A DNA stretch of 13,978 nucleotides. It comes from an uncultured Eubacteriales bacterium. Lineage in GTDB: Bacteria; Bacillota; Clostridia; Oscillospirales; Oscillospiraceae. Shown piece after piece: positions 1-7,600 of this stretch. The stretch's first letter is position 1; the number at the start of each line of letters is the position of its first letter. The stretch is from contig CAUABY010000028.1 in the NCBI GenBank assembly GCA_958427375.1, positions 1 through 13,978 of the forward strand, written 5' to 3'. Under the pieces are notes generated by a model. The model worked only from the letters and a program-made list of their open reading frames with translations. It made no database searches and was not told the origin of the DNA. The position numbers were made by a program, and so were the translations under genes.

Positions 1-1206
1 TCCCAGCGCATCAGCATGAAAAAGGCCAATGTCGAGGTCAAGCGCAAAACGGCGGAGATTTACGCCGCCATCGAGAGCAGTATCTCCGGCATCCGCACGG
101 CCAAGGCTTTTGCCAATGAGCAGCGCGAGGGGGAGAAGTTTGAGCGGGCCAATGAGCTTTTCCGCTCGTCAAAGGTGGAGTACTACAAGGCCATGGGGCT
201 TTTCAACAGCGGCATGGAGTTCACCACCAGCGCCGCGCAGGTCGCGGTTATCGCTGTGGGCGGTGCGCTCATCATGCGCGGTGAGATGAACTATGTCGAC
301 CTCATCACCTTCTCGCTCTATGTCTCGGCCTTTGTCACCCCGGTGAGAAAGCTTGCCCAGTTTGCGGAAATCTATATGCAGGGCACGGCGGGCTTTGGCC
401 GCTTTGTCGATATCATGCGCACGGAGCCCGCGATTAAGGATGCGCCGGACGCTGTGGATATCGGCCAGCTCCGCGGGGACATCGAGTATAAAAACGTCAG
501 CTTCGATTACGGAAACGGCGTGCCGGTGCTGGATAATGTCTCCCTGCATATAAAGCCCGGTGAGAGCTTCGCCCTTGTCGGCCCCTCCGGCGGCGGCAAG
601 ACCACGCTCTGCCAGCTGCTGCCGCGCTTTTACGATGTGTGCGGGGGTGAGATTCTGGCAGACGGCGTTGATATCCGCCGCATGACGCAGGAGAGCCTCA
701 GGCGCAATATCGGCCTCATCCAGCAGGACGTGTTTATGTTCGCCGGCACCGTGCGTGAGAATATCCGCTATGGCCGCCCGGACGCGACCGATGAGGAGAT
801 TGTTGAGGCCGCCGTGCGTGCGGAAATCCATAAGGAGATTATGGAGATGCCCGACGGCTATGATACATATATCGGTGAGCGCGGCGTGATGCTCTCCGGC
901 GGGCAGAAGCAGCGCATATCCATTGCCCGCGTGTTTTTGAAAAACCCGCAGATTCTGATTCTGGACGAGGCCACCTCCGCTCTCGACACCGTGACCGAGC
1001 GGCGCATACAGTCATCCTTGGACAAGCTCTCCGAGGGGCGGACTACCATTATAATAGCGCACCGCCTGTCAACCGTCAGCAATGCCGACACCATAGCCGT
1101 TGTCGAGGGTGAGCGCATTGTGGAGATGGGCGCGCCCGCTGAGCTTCTGGCGAAAAACGGTGAATACGCGCGATTGTGCCGCGCGCAGGAAATAGACAAA
1201 CATTAA
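1..1206 (+). CDS. ABC exporter half-transporter (TMD-NBD), 5'-truncated by the window edge
   Basis: The frame is open from base 1, so the gene starts upstream and the Met at base 16 is internal. About 401 residues remain. The first ~150 are the end of a type I exporter membrane domain (coupling-helix region, then two hydrophobic segments near codons 78-98 and 101-120). The rest is a complete nucleotide-binding domain. In window codons, Walker A GPSGGGKT starts at 194, the signature LSGGQ is at 298-302, Walker B ILILDE ends at D322/E323, and the H-loop histidine is H354. All ATPase motifs are intact, so the protein should be functional. The family (MsbA/LmrA/BmrA-like) works as homo- or heterodimers exporting lipids, drugs or peptides; the substrate cannot be read here. 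Thirty-one bases separate it from the acetyltransferase gene, so the two are probably co-transcribed. Confidence 0.93.
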   Translation, partial: SQRISMKKANVEVKRKTAEIYAAIESSISGIRTAKAFANEQREGEKFERANELFRSSKVEYYKAMGLFNSGMEFTTSAAQVAVIAVGGALIMRGEMNYVDLITFSLYVSAFVTPVRKLAQFAEIYMQGTAGFGRFVDIMRTEPAIKDAPDAVDIGQLRGDIEYKNVSFDYGNGVPVLDNVSLHIKPGESFALVGPSGGGKTTLCQLLPRFYDVCGGEILADGVDIRRMTQESLRRNIGLIQQDVFMFAGTVRENIRYGRPDATDEEIVEAAVRAEIHKEIMEMPDGYDTYIGERGVMLSGGQKQRISIARVFLKNPQILILDEATSALDTVTERRIQSSLDKLSEGRTTIIIAHRLSTVSNADTIAVVEGERIVEMGAPAELLAKNGEYARLCRAQEIDKH

Positions 1207-1237
1207 ACCCCACGGGCAAAAAGAAAGGTGAGAGACT

Positions 1238-1816
1238 ATGATAAAGCTGAGAAAAGGCGGCCACCGCGACCTTGAGCGCCTCTATCCCGTGATGGAGGTG
1301 GATTTTGACAGCGAGGAGCTGTTTGGCAAAATGGCCATTCACAAGGCCATGACCCTCGGCGAGCAGGAGCTTCTGGTCGTGTACGAGGAGGAGACGCAGA
1401 TGGAGCTGGGCTATGCCCTCGTCGGCGTGAAGAATCTCTATGGCTATGTGCTGCTCAAGTACTTCGGCATTCTGCCCTGGTACCGCGACAAGGGCGTGGG
1501 CATTGAGGCCATGCGCCAGATTAACAAGCGCTATGCCGACAAGCAGGGCATAATCGCGGAAATCACCGAGTTTGAGGACGAGGATGAAAACCGTGTGCGC
1601 AAGCTCTTCAAGTTCTTCGCCCGCTTTGGCTTTGTCGAGGTCGGCTGTGAGTATAAGATAAGCGGCGTTGACGCGCATGTGATGGTAAAGCCCATAAAGG
1701 GCACGGCGGAGATAGCCCCCGTCGTCCACCGCATAGTGCCGGACTTCTACCGCCGCGTACTCTCCACCGGGGCGATGCTTAAAATGATAGACATCCGCCC
1801 GGTGAAAAAGGAATAA
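1238..1816 (+). CDS. GNAT-like N-acetyltransferase
   Basis: A 192-residue protein. The ATG at 1238 is preceded by AAAGGTGAG (about 1224-1232), a good Shine-Dalgarno sequence. The fold resembles GNAT acetyltransferases. An N-terminal strand and helix rich in charged residues are followed by a beta strand (GYALVGVKNLYGYVLLKYFGI) and the acetyl-CoA loop-like motif Y82-R83-D-K-G86-V-G88 with the helix after it, matching the family's R/Q-x-x-G-x-G/A pyrophosphate loop. The C-terminal ~50 residues (after about 140) are not diagnostic. The substrate is unknown. It follows the ABC exporter gene and ends 14 bases before a terminator stem, so it is probably the last gene of that operon. The family assignment rests on motif and length only; a non-acetylating GNAT-fold protein remains possible. 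Confidence 0.72.
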   Translation: MIKLRKGGHRDLERLYPVMEVDFDSEELFGKMAIHKAMTLGEQELLVVYEEETQMELGYALVGVKNLYGYVLLKYFGILPWYRDKGVGIEAMRQINKRYADKQGIIAEITEFEDEDENRVRKLFKFFARFGFVEVGCEYKISGVDAHVMVKPIKGTAEIAPVVHRIVPDFYRRVLSTGAMLKMIDIRPVKKE

Positions 1817-1829
1817 AGGCAAAAAAATT

Positions 1830-1873
1830 GAAGCTGTAGCAAAAAAGAAAGATTGCTACAGCTTCTGCTTTTC
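1830..1873 (+). terminator. Rho-independent terminator after the acetyltransferase gene
   Basis: A perfect 12-bp stem, GAAGCTGTAGCA (1830-1841) with TGCTACAGCTTC (1854-1865), encloses a 12-nt A-rich loop. It is followed by a T-rich stretch TGCTTTTC. An A-run (1821-1827) lies on the other side, which gives weaker potential in the reverse direction. It ends the ABC/GNAT transcript and insulates the R-M island promoter downstream. Confidence 0.85.
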
Positions 1874-1947
1874 TGGGGTAAAAGTGGTATAAAAACAATC
1901 CCCACAATATTGTAATTTAAAATGTGACATGGTATAATGGGGTAAAA
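1874..1947. repeat. Operator-like repeat cluster around the methyltransferase promoter
   Basis: Two short sequences each occur twice, in swapped order. TGGGGTAAAA is at 1874-1883 and 1938-1947; TGGTATAA is at 1885-1892 and 1930-1937. Between them lies a perfect 10-bp palindrome, ACAATATTGT (1904-1913), which overlaps the promoter -35 box. The downstream TGGTATAA copy contains most of the -10 box and the adjoining TGGGGTAAAA spans the predicted transcription start. RHH repressors commonly bind short direct or inverted repeats cooperatively, and the methyltransferase encoded here carries an RHH-like N terminus. A self-bound operator is the natural inference; binding is not shown by the sequence. 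Confidence 0.55.
1910..1938 (+). promoter_or_regulatory. Sigma-A promoter of the restriction-modification operon
   Basis: TTGTAA (1910-1915), a 17-nt spacer and a perfect TATAAT (1933-1938). The expected start is near 1945, which leaves a ~36-nt leader containing GGAGG (1968-1972). Because an ATG at 1924 lies upstream of this start site, the promoter also argues for translation starting at 1981. Confidence 0.8.
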
Positions 1948-1980
1948 TCAGGTAGCATTATATTCCCGGAGGTCTTGAAA

Positions 1981-3144
1981 ATGGTAAAGCAATTGCATAT
2001 ACGAGTAGATGATGATATGTACGAGGAATTGAGTAATTACTCAGTTGTAAGCGGCCAAACCATGCAGGATTGTCTGGCGATAGCAATCAGGCAGTTGATT
2101 GTAAAAGCAAAAGCCGAACCACTTCGTGATGATGGGAGCTACACTTTCATTGACCTTTTTGCGGGAATTGGAGGTTTGCGGCTTGCTTTTGAATCTGCTG
2201 GCGGGCGCTGTGTATATTCAAATGAGTGGAATAAATATAGCCAGCAGACATATTATGCTAATTTTGGTGTGCAGCCAGATGGGGATATTACAAAAGTAGA
2301 TGCAGAGAGTATACCTGATCATGATATTTTGGTTGCAGGATTTCCCTGTCAGCCGTTTTCTATTGCGGGTGTATCAAAGAAAAACAGTCTTGGCCGCGCA
2401 ACAGGGTTTGAAGATAAAACACAGGGAACTCTATTTTTTGATATATGCAGGATATTGAAAGCAAAGCGTCCAAAGGCTTTTATGCTTGAAAATGTAAAAA
2501 ATCTTTGCAGCCATGACAAAGGGCGTACATTCAAAGTTATTCAGGAATCCTTAAGAGAACTAAATTATTCAATATTTTTCCAAGTAATAGATGGAAAAAA
2601 CTATGTTCCACAACACAGAGAGCGTATTGTGATCGTGGGATTTGATATGGAACGCTACGGAAGCGATGTAGACTTTAAATTTAATCTGTCCCCACCGAAA
2701 AAACAGCCTGTTGTGAAAGATATACTTGAATCAGAGCCAGAATCAAAGTATACACTGTCAGATAAATTGTGGACATATCTGCAAAATTATGCAGCAAAGC
2801 ACAGAGAAGCAGGCAACGGTTTCGGCTATGGCATTGCGCCTCTTGATGGTATAACACGAACTATCAGTGCGCGTTATTACAAAGATGGCTCCGAAATACT
2901 GATTGAGCAGGAAGGAAAAAATCCGCGGCGGCTGACACCGAGAGAGTGTGCAAGACTTCAAGGATTTCCTGATACATTCAAGATACCGGTTTCCGATACG
3001 CAGGCGTACAGACAGTTTGGGAATTCTGTTGTTGTGCCTTTAATGTCAGATGTTGCGAGGCTTGTAGTGTGCAAATTACAAGAGCTCGATTGTACAGCCA
3101 GTACTTGTCTTATATCAGAAATTCATCATCAGGAGGTAGAATAA
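1981..3144 (+). CDS. DNA (cytosine-5-)-methyltransferase, EcoRII/Dcm/SsoII-like, with N-terminal RHH domain
   Basis: A 387-residue modification enzyme. GGAGG at 1968-1972 sits 8 nt before the ATG at 1981. The in-frame ATG at 1924 is rejected because it lies upstream of the predicted transcript start. Residues 1-45 look like a ribbon-helix-helix DNA-binding domain (strand KQLHIRV, helix DDMYEELSNYSVVSG, second helix TMQDCLAIAIRQLI). The catalytic domain follows in canonical order: motif I FIDLFAGIGG (56-65), motif IV GFPCQPFS with nucleophile C123, motif VI ENV (170-172), motif VIII QHRER (211-215), TRD about 255-310, motif IX RRLTPRECARLQGFP (316-330) and motif X QFGNSVVVP. The TRD text GNGFGYG and TISARYYKDGSEIL resembles the CCWGG/CCNGG group, which agrees with the EcoRII-like endonuclease next door. 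M.SsoII and M.EcoRII also carry N-terminal regulatory extensions, but of helix-turn-helix type as far as I recall. Composition is much more AT-rich than the flanks. Confidence 0.93.
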   Translation: MVKQLHIRVDDDMYEELSNYSVVSGQTMQDCLAIAIRQLIVKAKAEPLRDDGSYTFIDLFAGIGGLRLAFESAGGRCVYSNEWNKYSQQTYYANFGVQPDGDITKVDAESIPDHDILVAGFPCQPFSIAGVSKKNSLGRATGFEDKTQGTLFFDICRILKAKRPKAFMLENVKNLCSHDKGRTFKVIQESLRELNYSIFFQVIDGKNYVPQHRERIVIVGFDMERYGSDVDFKFNLSPPKKQPVVKDILESEPESKYTLSDKLWTYLQNYAAKHREAGNGFGYGIAPLDGITRTISARYYKDGSEILIEQEGKNPRRLTPRECARLQGFPDTFKIPVSDTQAYRQFGNSVVVPLMSDVARLVVCKLQELDCTASTCLISEIHHQEVE

Positions 3145-4326
3145 GTGGCTGAGAACTATGCAATTCAGGCGATACAATCTGTCCTGAATAGTCATCTGGC
3201 ATACTGCAAGTTCCTTTCTGCAAATGATACAGGGCTGACCGGCGGTCATCAGGCAGGTATTTATATTTCAAAACCCTCTATACCAATTTTATTTGATGAG
3301 CCGGGAGAAAAGGGTCATAACAAGGAAAAATGGGTTAAAATAAAATGGCAGGACGACACTGAAACTGATACCAGATTTATATACTATGGACAGGGCACAA
3401 GAAATGAATACCGTATAACAAATTTCGGAAGAGGCTTTCCGTTTCTCAGACCTGAATACACAGGCGCTCTTTTTGTATTAGCTCAGAACAGTACTGAAGA
3501 TTATCAGAGCTATGTTCTGAATACAGAAGATGACATAAATCAGTTTCTCGACGCGTTTAGCCTTAGTCCGGCAGATACAAATCGGTTGATTGAAACGCAA
3601 CAGGTACAGGCAGAGACTAAGGAGCAGTTTGCCATACAGGAGTTTATCAAATCACTTACAGATGATTTTCCTGCATCGGAAGTAATGTCTGCTGCTGCCC
3701 GTGATATTCAAAACAGGGTGTATAATCATCTTGAATATATTCGCGCAAACCCTGACCGAAAAATCATCGAATGGACGAATATGGAATACACATTGTTTAG
3801 AGCTATCGAGCATTCCAGATATGGGGAGACAATTTCCAAAGGATTTGCGTCGGTTGACGATTTTATTACTATGGCAAACATGGTGCTTAATCGCAGAAAG
3901 AGTCGGGCTGGCAAGAGCTTGGAGCACCACTTAGCGGCGATTTTTGATGGAAATGATATCAAATATACGGCACAGGCTGTAACTGAGGGAAACAAAAAAC
4001 CAGATTTTATTTTTCCCTCTCAGGCTGCATATCACGACATTAAATTTCCAACAGAAAAGATTATTTCTTTGGCAGCTAAAACAACTTGTAAAGATCGCTG
4101 GCGTCAGGTAATAAATGAAGCAGACCGTCTGCGGGACAAGCCCAAATATCTTTGTACGCTCCAACAAGGAATATCTCCAGCGCAGATGGATGAAATGCAG
4201 GCTGAAAACGTAATTTTGGTTGTCCCGCAACCGTACATTGCAGCTTTCCCAAGGGACCGTCAAGACAGAATCTGGACACTCCTGAAGTTTATAAATTACG
4301 TTCAAGAAAATGAAAGAACATCTTGA
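3145..4326 (+). CDS. EcoRII-like type IIE restriction endonuclease
   Basis: A 393-residue protein (EcoRII is 404). It starts with GTG at 3145, immediately after the methyltransferase TAA, with AGGAGG (3131-3136) 8 nt upstream. Residues 1-150 match the EcoRII N-terminal effector-DNA domain, with the conserved stretch SANDTGLTGGHQAGIY (25-40, including H35 and Y40) and GTRNEYRITNFG (84-95). Residues ~165-390 match the catalytic domain, with RAGKSLEHHL (254-263), KPDF (D287), AYHD (Y296), AAKTTCKDRW (K312, R318) and NEADR (E325). These sit a constant 12 residues before EcoRII D299, Y308, K324, R330 and E337 as I remember that numbering, so the active site looks complete. EcoRII cuts at CCWGG and needs a second site as effector; the same specificity is inferred here. 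It should be translationally coupled to its methyltransferase, and I see no separate promoter. Confidence 0.93.
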   Translation: MAENYAIQAIQSVLNSHLAYCKFLSANDTGLTGGHQAGIYISKPSIPILFDEPGEKGHNKEKWVKIKWQDDTETDTRFIYYGQGTRNEYRITNFGRGFPFLRPEYTGALFVLAQNSTEDYQSYVLNTEDDINQFLDAFSLSPADTNRLIETQQVQAETKEQFAIQEFIKSLTDDFPASEVMSAAARDIQNRVYNHLEYIRANPDRKIIEWTNMEYTLFRAIEHSRYGETISKGFASVDDFITMANMVLNRRKSRAGKSLEHHLAAIFDGNDIKYTAQAVTEGNKKPDFIFPSQAAYHDIKFPTEKIISLAAKTTCKDRWRQVINEADRLRDKPKYLCTLQQGISPAQMDEMQAENVILVVPQPYIAAFPRDRQDRIWTLLKFINYVQENERTS

Positions 4327-4347
4327 AAAAATAGGCTGAGAAAAAAT

Positions 4348-4399
4348 AAAAAGGCGCAGTTGGGCAGTCGGATTTAAATAAGCCCGGCCGCGCCTTTTT
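4348..4399 (+). terminator. Terminator closing the restriction-modification island
   Basis: AAAAAGGCGC (4348-4357) pairs with GCGCCTTTTT (4390-4399), and a nested GGGC/GCCC pair (4362-4365 with 4382-4385) closes the long loop. The T-run is part of the stem. The A-run on the left gives it bidirectional potential. It begins 21 bases after the endonuclease stop codon. Confidence 0.75.
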
Positions 4400-4564
4400 G
4401 AGTGTATACAGCACCTCCACGTCTTTCGTCACACTTGTGTACGTAACCTACAATCAGACTGATTCCAGTATTCCGCAGTTTTTAAATACGGCTGTGGTTA
4501 TTCTGGTGAAGCTGTCCGTCTGCCTTATCATGGCCTGCACCGCGGCGAAACTTTTACATTGCGA
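4400..4564. other. Gene-poor spacer between the R-M island and the mfd promoter
   Basis: No supported gene. A plus-strand frame is open from 4398 (TTG) to a stop at 4566-4568 and would end in a hydrophobic stretch (roughly LNTAVVILVKLSVCLIMACTAAKLL). It has no ribosome binding site or convincing start codon, and I recognise no homology. The reverse strand has only a ~25-codon frame. This may be decayed sequence left between the island and mfd. Confidence 0.4.
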
Positions 4565-4593
4565 TTGAATTTGACGCGGAAAAGTGATATAAT
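4565..4593 (+). promoter_or_regulatory. Extended -10 promoter directly in front of mfd
   Basis: TTGAAT (4565-4570), a 17-nt spacer and TATAAT (4588-4593) preceded by an extended -10 TG (TGA-TATAAT, TG at 4585-4586). The predicted start is about 4600, only ~3 nt before the mfd ATG at 4603. No Shine-Dalgarno sequence lies in the usual place; GCGGAAAAG at 4576-4584 is too far away and would not be transcribed. Confidence 0.7.
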
Positions 4594-4602
4594 CCGCATG
4601 CT

Positions 4603-7600
4603 ATGCGAGAACTGATTAAACAAATACTGAATAATAAGGAAGCCGCCGCCCTCCCTGGCCTTGTGGAGAGCGGTGGGCTTCCTGCGCTCGTTTCCGGGCT
4701 TTCGGCGGTACACAGGGCGAATCTGGCCGCCGCGCTGAGATTGGAAAGCGAGCGCCCCATCTTCGTCATAAGCCCAGACGATACCGCCGCTGAAAGCATG
4801 GCGCGGGATTTGGCCGCCATGCTCGGCGAGGCGGCGGAGACGCTGCTGATGCGTGACTATACCTTCTACCCCGTGGAGGCCGCCTCGCGCTACGCCGAGC
4901 AGCGGCGCATCAGCACCCTGTATAAGCTCGCGCGCGGCGCGTCGCCTGTCACCGCGGCCTCAGTGTCCGGGCTTATCCAGCGCTGCATCCCGCGTGAGGC
5001 GCTGTCCGGCGCGGCACTGACCATTGACGCCGGCGGCAGCTATGACATGGAGGCGGTCGAGCGCGCGCTCGTCCTCTGCGGCTACAGCTGCACGGAGCAG
5101 GTCGAGGGCCCCGGCCAGTTCTCCCGGCGCGGCGGCATACTCGACTTTTTCTCCCCCGGTGAGGAGGAGCCCGTGCGCGTTGAGTTCTGGGGCGATGAGA
5201 TTGACTCCATGGGCCGCTTTGACATCGCCAGCCAGCGCCGCAGTGAGCAGATTGAGCGCTGCACCATCCTCCCCGCGGCGGAGGCGCTGCCCGGATTGAG
5301 CCGGGGCGGGGTTGAGGCGCTTTGCGGCGAGATTGAAAGCTTCGCCGCGCGCTATGCCCGCCGCCGCGATAGCGCCAATGCCGCCGCTCTCGCCGACACC
5401 ATGCGCGCCGATGCCGAGCGCCTTCGCGCCGGGGTCATAATGAGCGACGCTGACCGCTACCTGCCCGTCATCTATGAGCCCGCCACGGGCGCGGACTACA
5501 TCCCCGATGACGCGATTGTAATCCTTGACCAGCCCAGCCGCTGTGCCGAGCGGGCGCGCGAGTACATAAAGGAGCTCAGCGCGGACATAAACGAGCTCAA
5601 CCGCCGGGGCCTCAGCGCAATGAGCGCCGACGGCTACTATATCAGCTTTGACGCGCTCGCCCATAAGCTTCAGGATTACCCGCTCTACATGGCGGACGCT
5701 TTCACCCTCTCCCAAAACCCCATCCCCCCGCGCACAATCACCAGCATCGCGGCCAAGCAGCTCCCCTCGTACGCGGGCAACGCGCAGGCCGCGGCGGACG
5801 ATGTGCAGATCTACATCCGCGACGGCTATAGCGTGGTCGTGCTCGCCGGGGACGAGCGCCGGGCAAAGGTATTGCAGGACATGTTCGCTGAGCGCGGAAT
5901 CGACGCGCTCATCTACCGCGAGCTGAAGAAGATACCGGACTGCGGCAGGTGTGCCATCGCCATCGGCGCTATTTCCTCCGGCATGGAGTACCCCGGACTG
6001 CGCCTTGCCGTGATGACCGACGCGCAGATTCTGAGAGCGGCGCGCAGGAAAAAGCGCGCGGAGAAAAAGCTGCCCGCGAACCGCCAGCGCATTGAATCCT
6101 GCGCCGACCTCTCCGTGGGCGATTACGTCGTACACGAAAACCACGGCATAGGCCGCTTCGCCGGCATTGTCAAGATGAATGTGGACGGCTTTGAAAAGGA
6201 CTACATCAAGCTTGACTACGCGGGCACGGACACGCTCTATGTCCCCGCCACCCAGCTCGACCTTGTCAGCAAGTACACCGGCGGCGGGGAAGAGCGCGTG
6301 GTGAAGCTTTCAAAAATGGGCGGCACGGAGTGGGCGAAAACCCGCTCGCGCGCCAAGAGCGCCGCCAAGGACATGGCGCAGAAGCTCATCACGCTCTATG
6401 CCCAGCGCCAGCGCCTGCCCGGCCACGCTTTCCCGCCGGACAGCGAGTGGCAGCGCGAGTTTGAGGATAACTTCGGCTACACCGAGACCGACGACCAGCT
6501 CAGGTGCATAAGCGAAATCAAGCGGGACATGGAATCGAGCGTGCCCATGGACAGGCTCCTCTGCGGCGACGTGGGCTTTGGCAAGACCGAGGTTGCCCTG
6601 CGCGCGGTGATGAAGTGCGTGCTCGACGGACGGCAGGCCGCCATTCTTGTGCCCACCACCGTGCTCGCCCAGCAGCACTATCAGACGGCTTTGCAGCGCT
6701 TTTTCGGCTTCCCGGTCAATATCGGGGTGCTCTCGCGCTTCAAAACCGGCGGACAGAACAGCCGCACACTCGCGGACATAGTCTCCGGCAGGTGTGACCT
6801 TGTGGTGGGCACGCACAGGCTTTTGAGCAAGGACGTCAAGTTCAAAAATCTCGGCCTTCTGGTTGTGGACGAGGAACAGCGCTTCGGCGTGACGCATAAG
6901 GAGCATATAAAAGAGCTCGCGCAGGGGGTTGACGTGCTCACCCTCTCCGCAACGCCCATCCCGCGCACGCTCAACATGGCCATGTCCGGCATCCGTGACA
7001 TGTCCATGATAGAAGAGCCGCCCGAAAACCGCCTGCCCGTGCAGACCTTTGTCATGGAGCATGACTGGAACATCATTGCCGACGCTATCCGCCGCGAGCT
7101 CCAGCGCGGCGGGCAGGTGTACTATCTCCATAACCGCGTTGACGATATTGAGCGCACGGCAAAGCAGCTTCAAAACCTCCTTGAGGACGCCACGGTGGGC
7201 GTGGCGCACGGGAAGATGGATAAGGCGATGCTCGCCTCTGTGATGGAGAGCATGTCAAACGGCGAGACGCAGATCCTGGTCTGCACCACCATAATTGAGA
7301 CCGGCATTGATATACCCAACGTAAACACCCTCATCATCGAGGACGCGGATAAGCTCGGCCTTGCGCAGCTGCACCAGATTCGCGGCCGCGTCGGCCGCTC
7401 GACCCGCCGCGCCTCCGCCTACCTCACCTTCCGCCGCGACAAGGTGCTCACCGAGATTGCGGAAAAGCGCCTCAACGCCATCCGCGACTTCGCGGCCTTC
7501 GGTTCCGGCTACAAGATAGCCATGCGCGACCTTGAAATCCGCGGCGCGGGCAATCTCTTAGGAGCGGAGCAGTCCGGCCACATGATAGATGTGGGCTATG

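Noticed and set aside
1885..1893. Second -10 box (TATAAA at 1888-1893) for the R-M operon
   Set aside because: No acceptable -35 box lies 16-18 bases upstream; it is better explained as one copy of the TGGTATAA repeat.
1924..1980. N-terminal extension of the methyltransferase from the ATG at 1924
   Set aside because: It lies upstream of the predicted transcript start, has no ribosome binding site, and the ATG at 1981 has GGAGG at ideal spacing with the RHH-like domain beginning right there.
3652..4305. Several reverse-strand open frames opposite the endonuclease gene
   Set aside because: The forward frame has a complete EcoRII-type domain order and active site; the antisense frames have no ribosome binding sites or motifs.
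4398..4568. Small hydrophobic protein encoded in the R-M/mfd spacer
   Set aside because: Only a TTG could start it, directly in the terminator T-run, and there is no ribosome binding site. I kept it as an unexplained spacer rather than a gene.
4960..6144. Long reverse-strand open frame opposite mfd (also 6310-7209 reverse)
   Set aside because: These are antisense frames kept open by the G/C third-position bias of mfd; they have no recognisable domain and no start signals.
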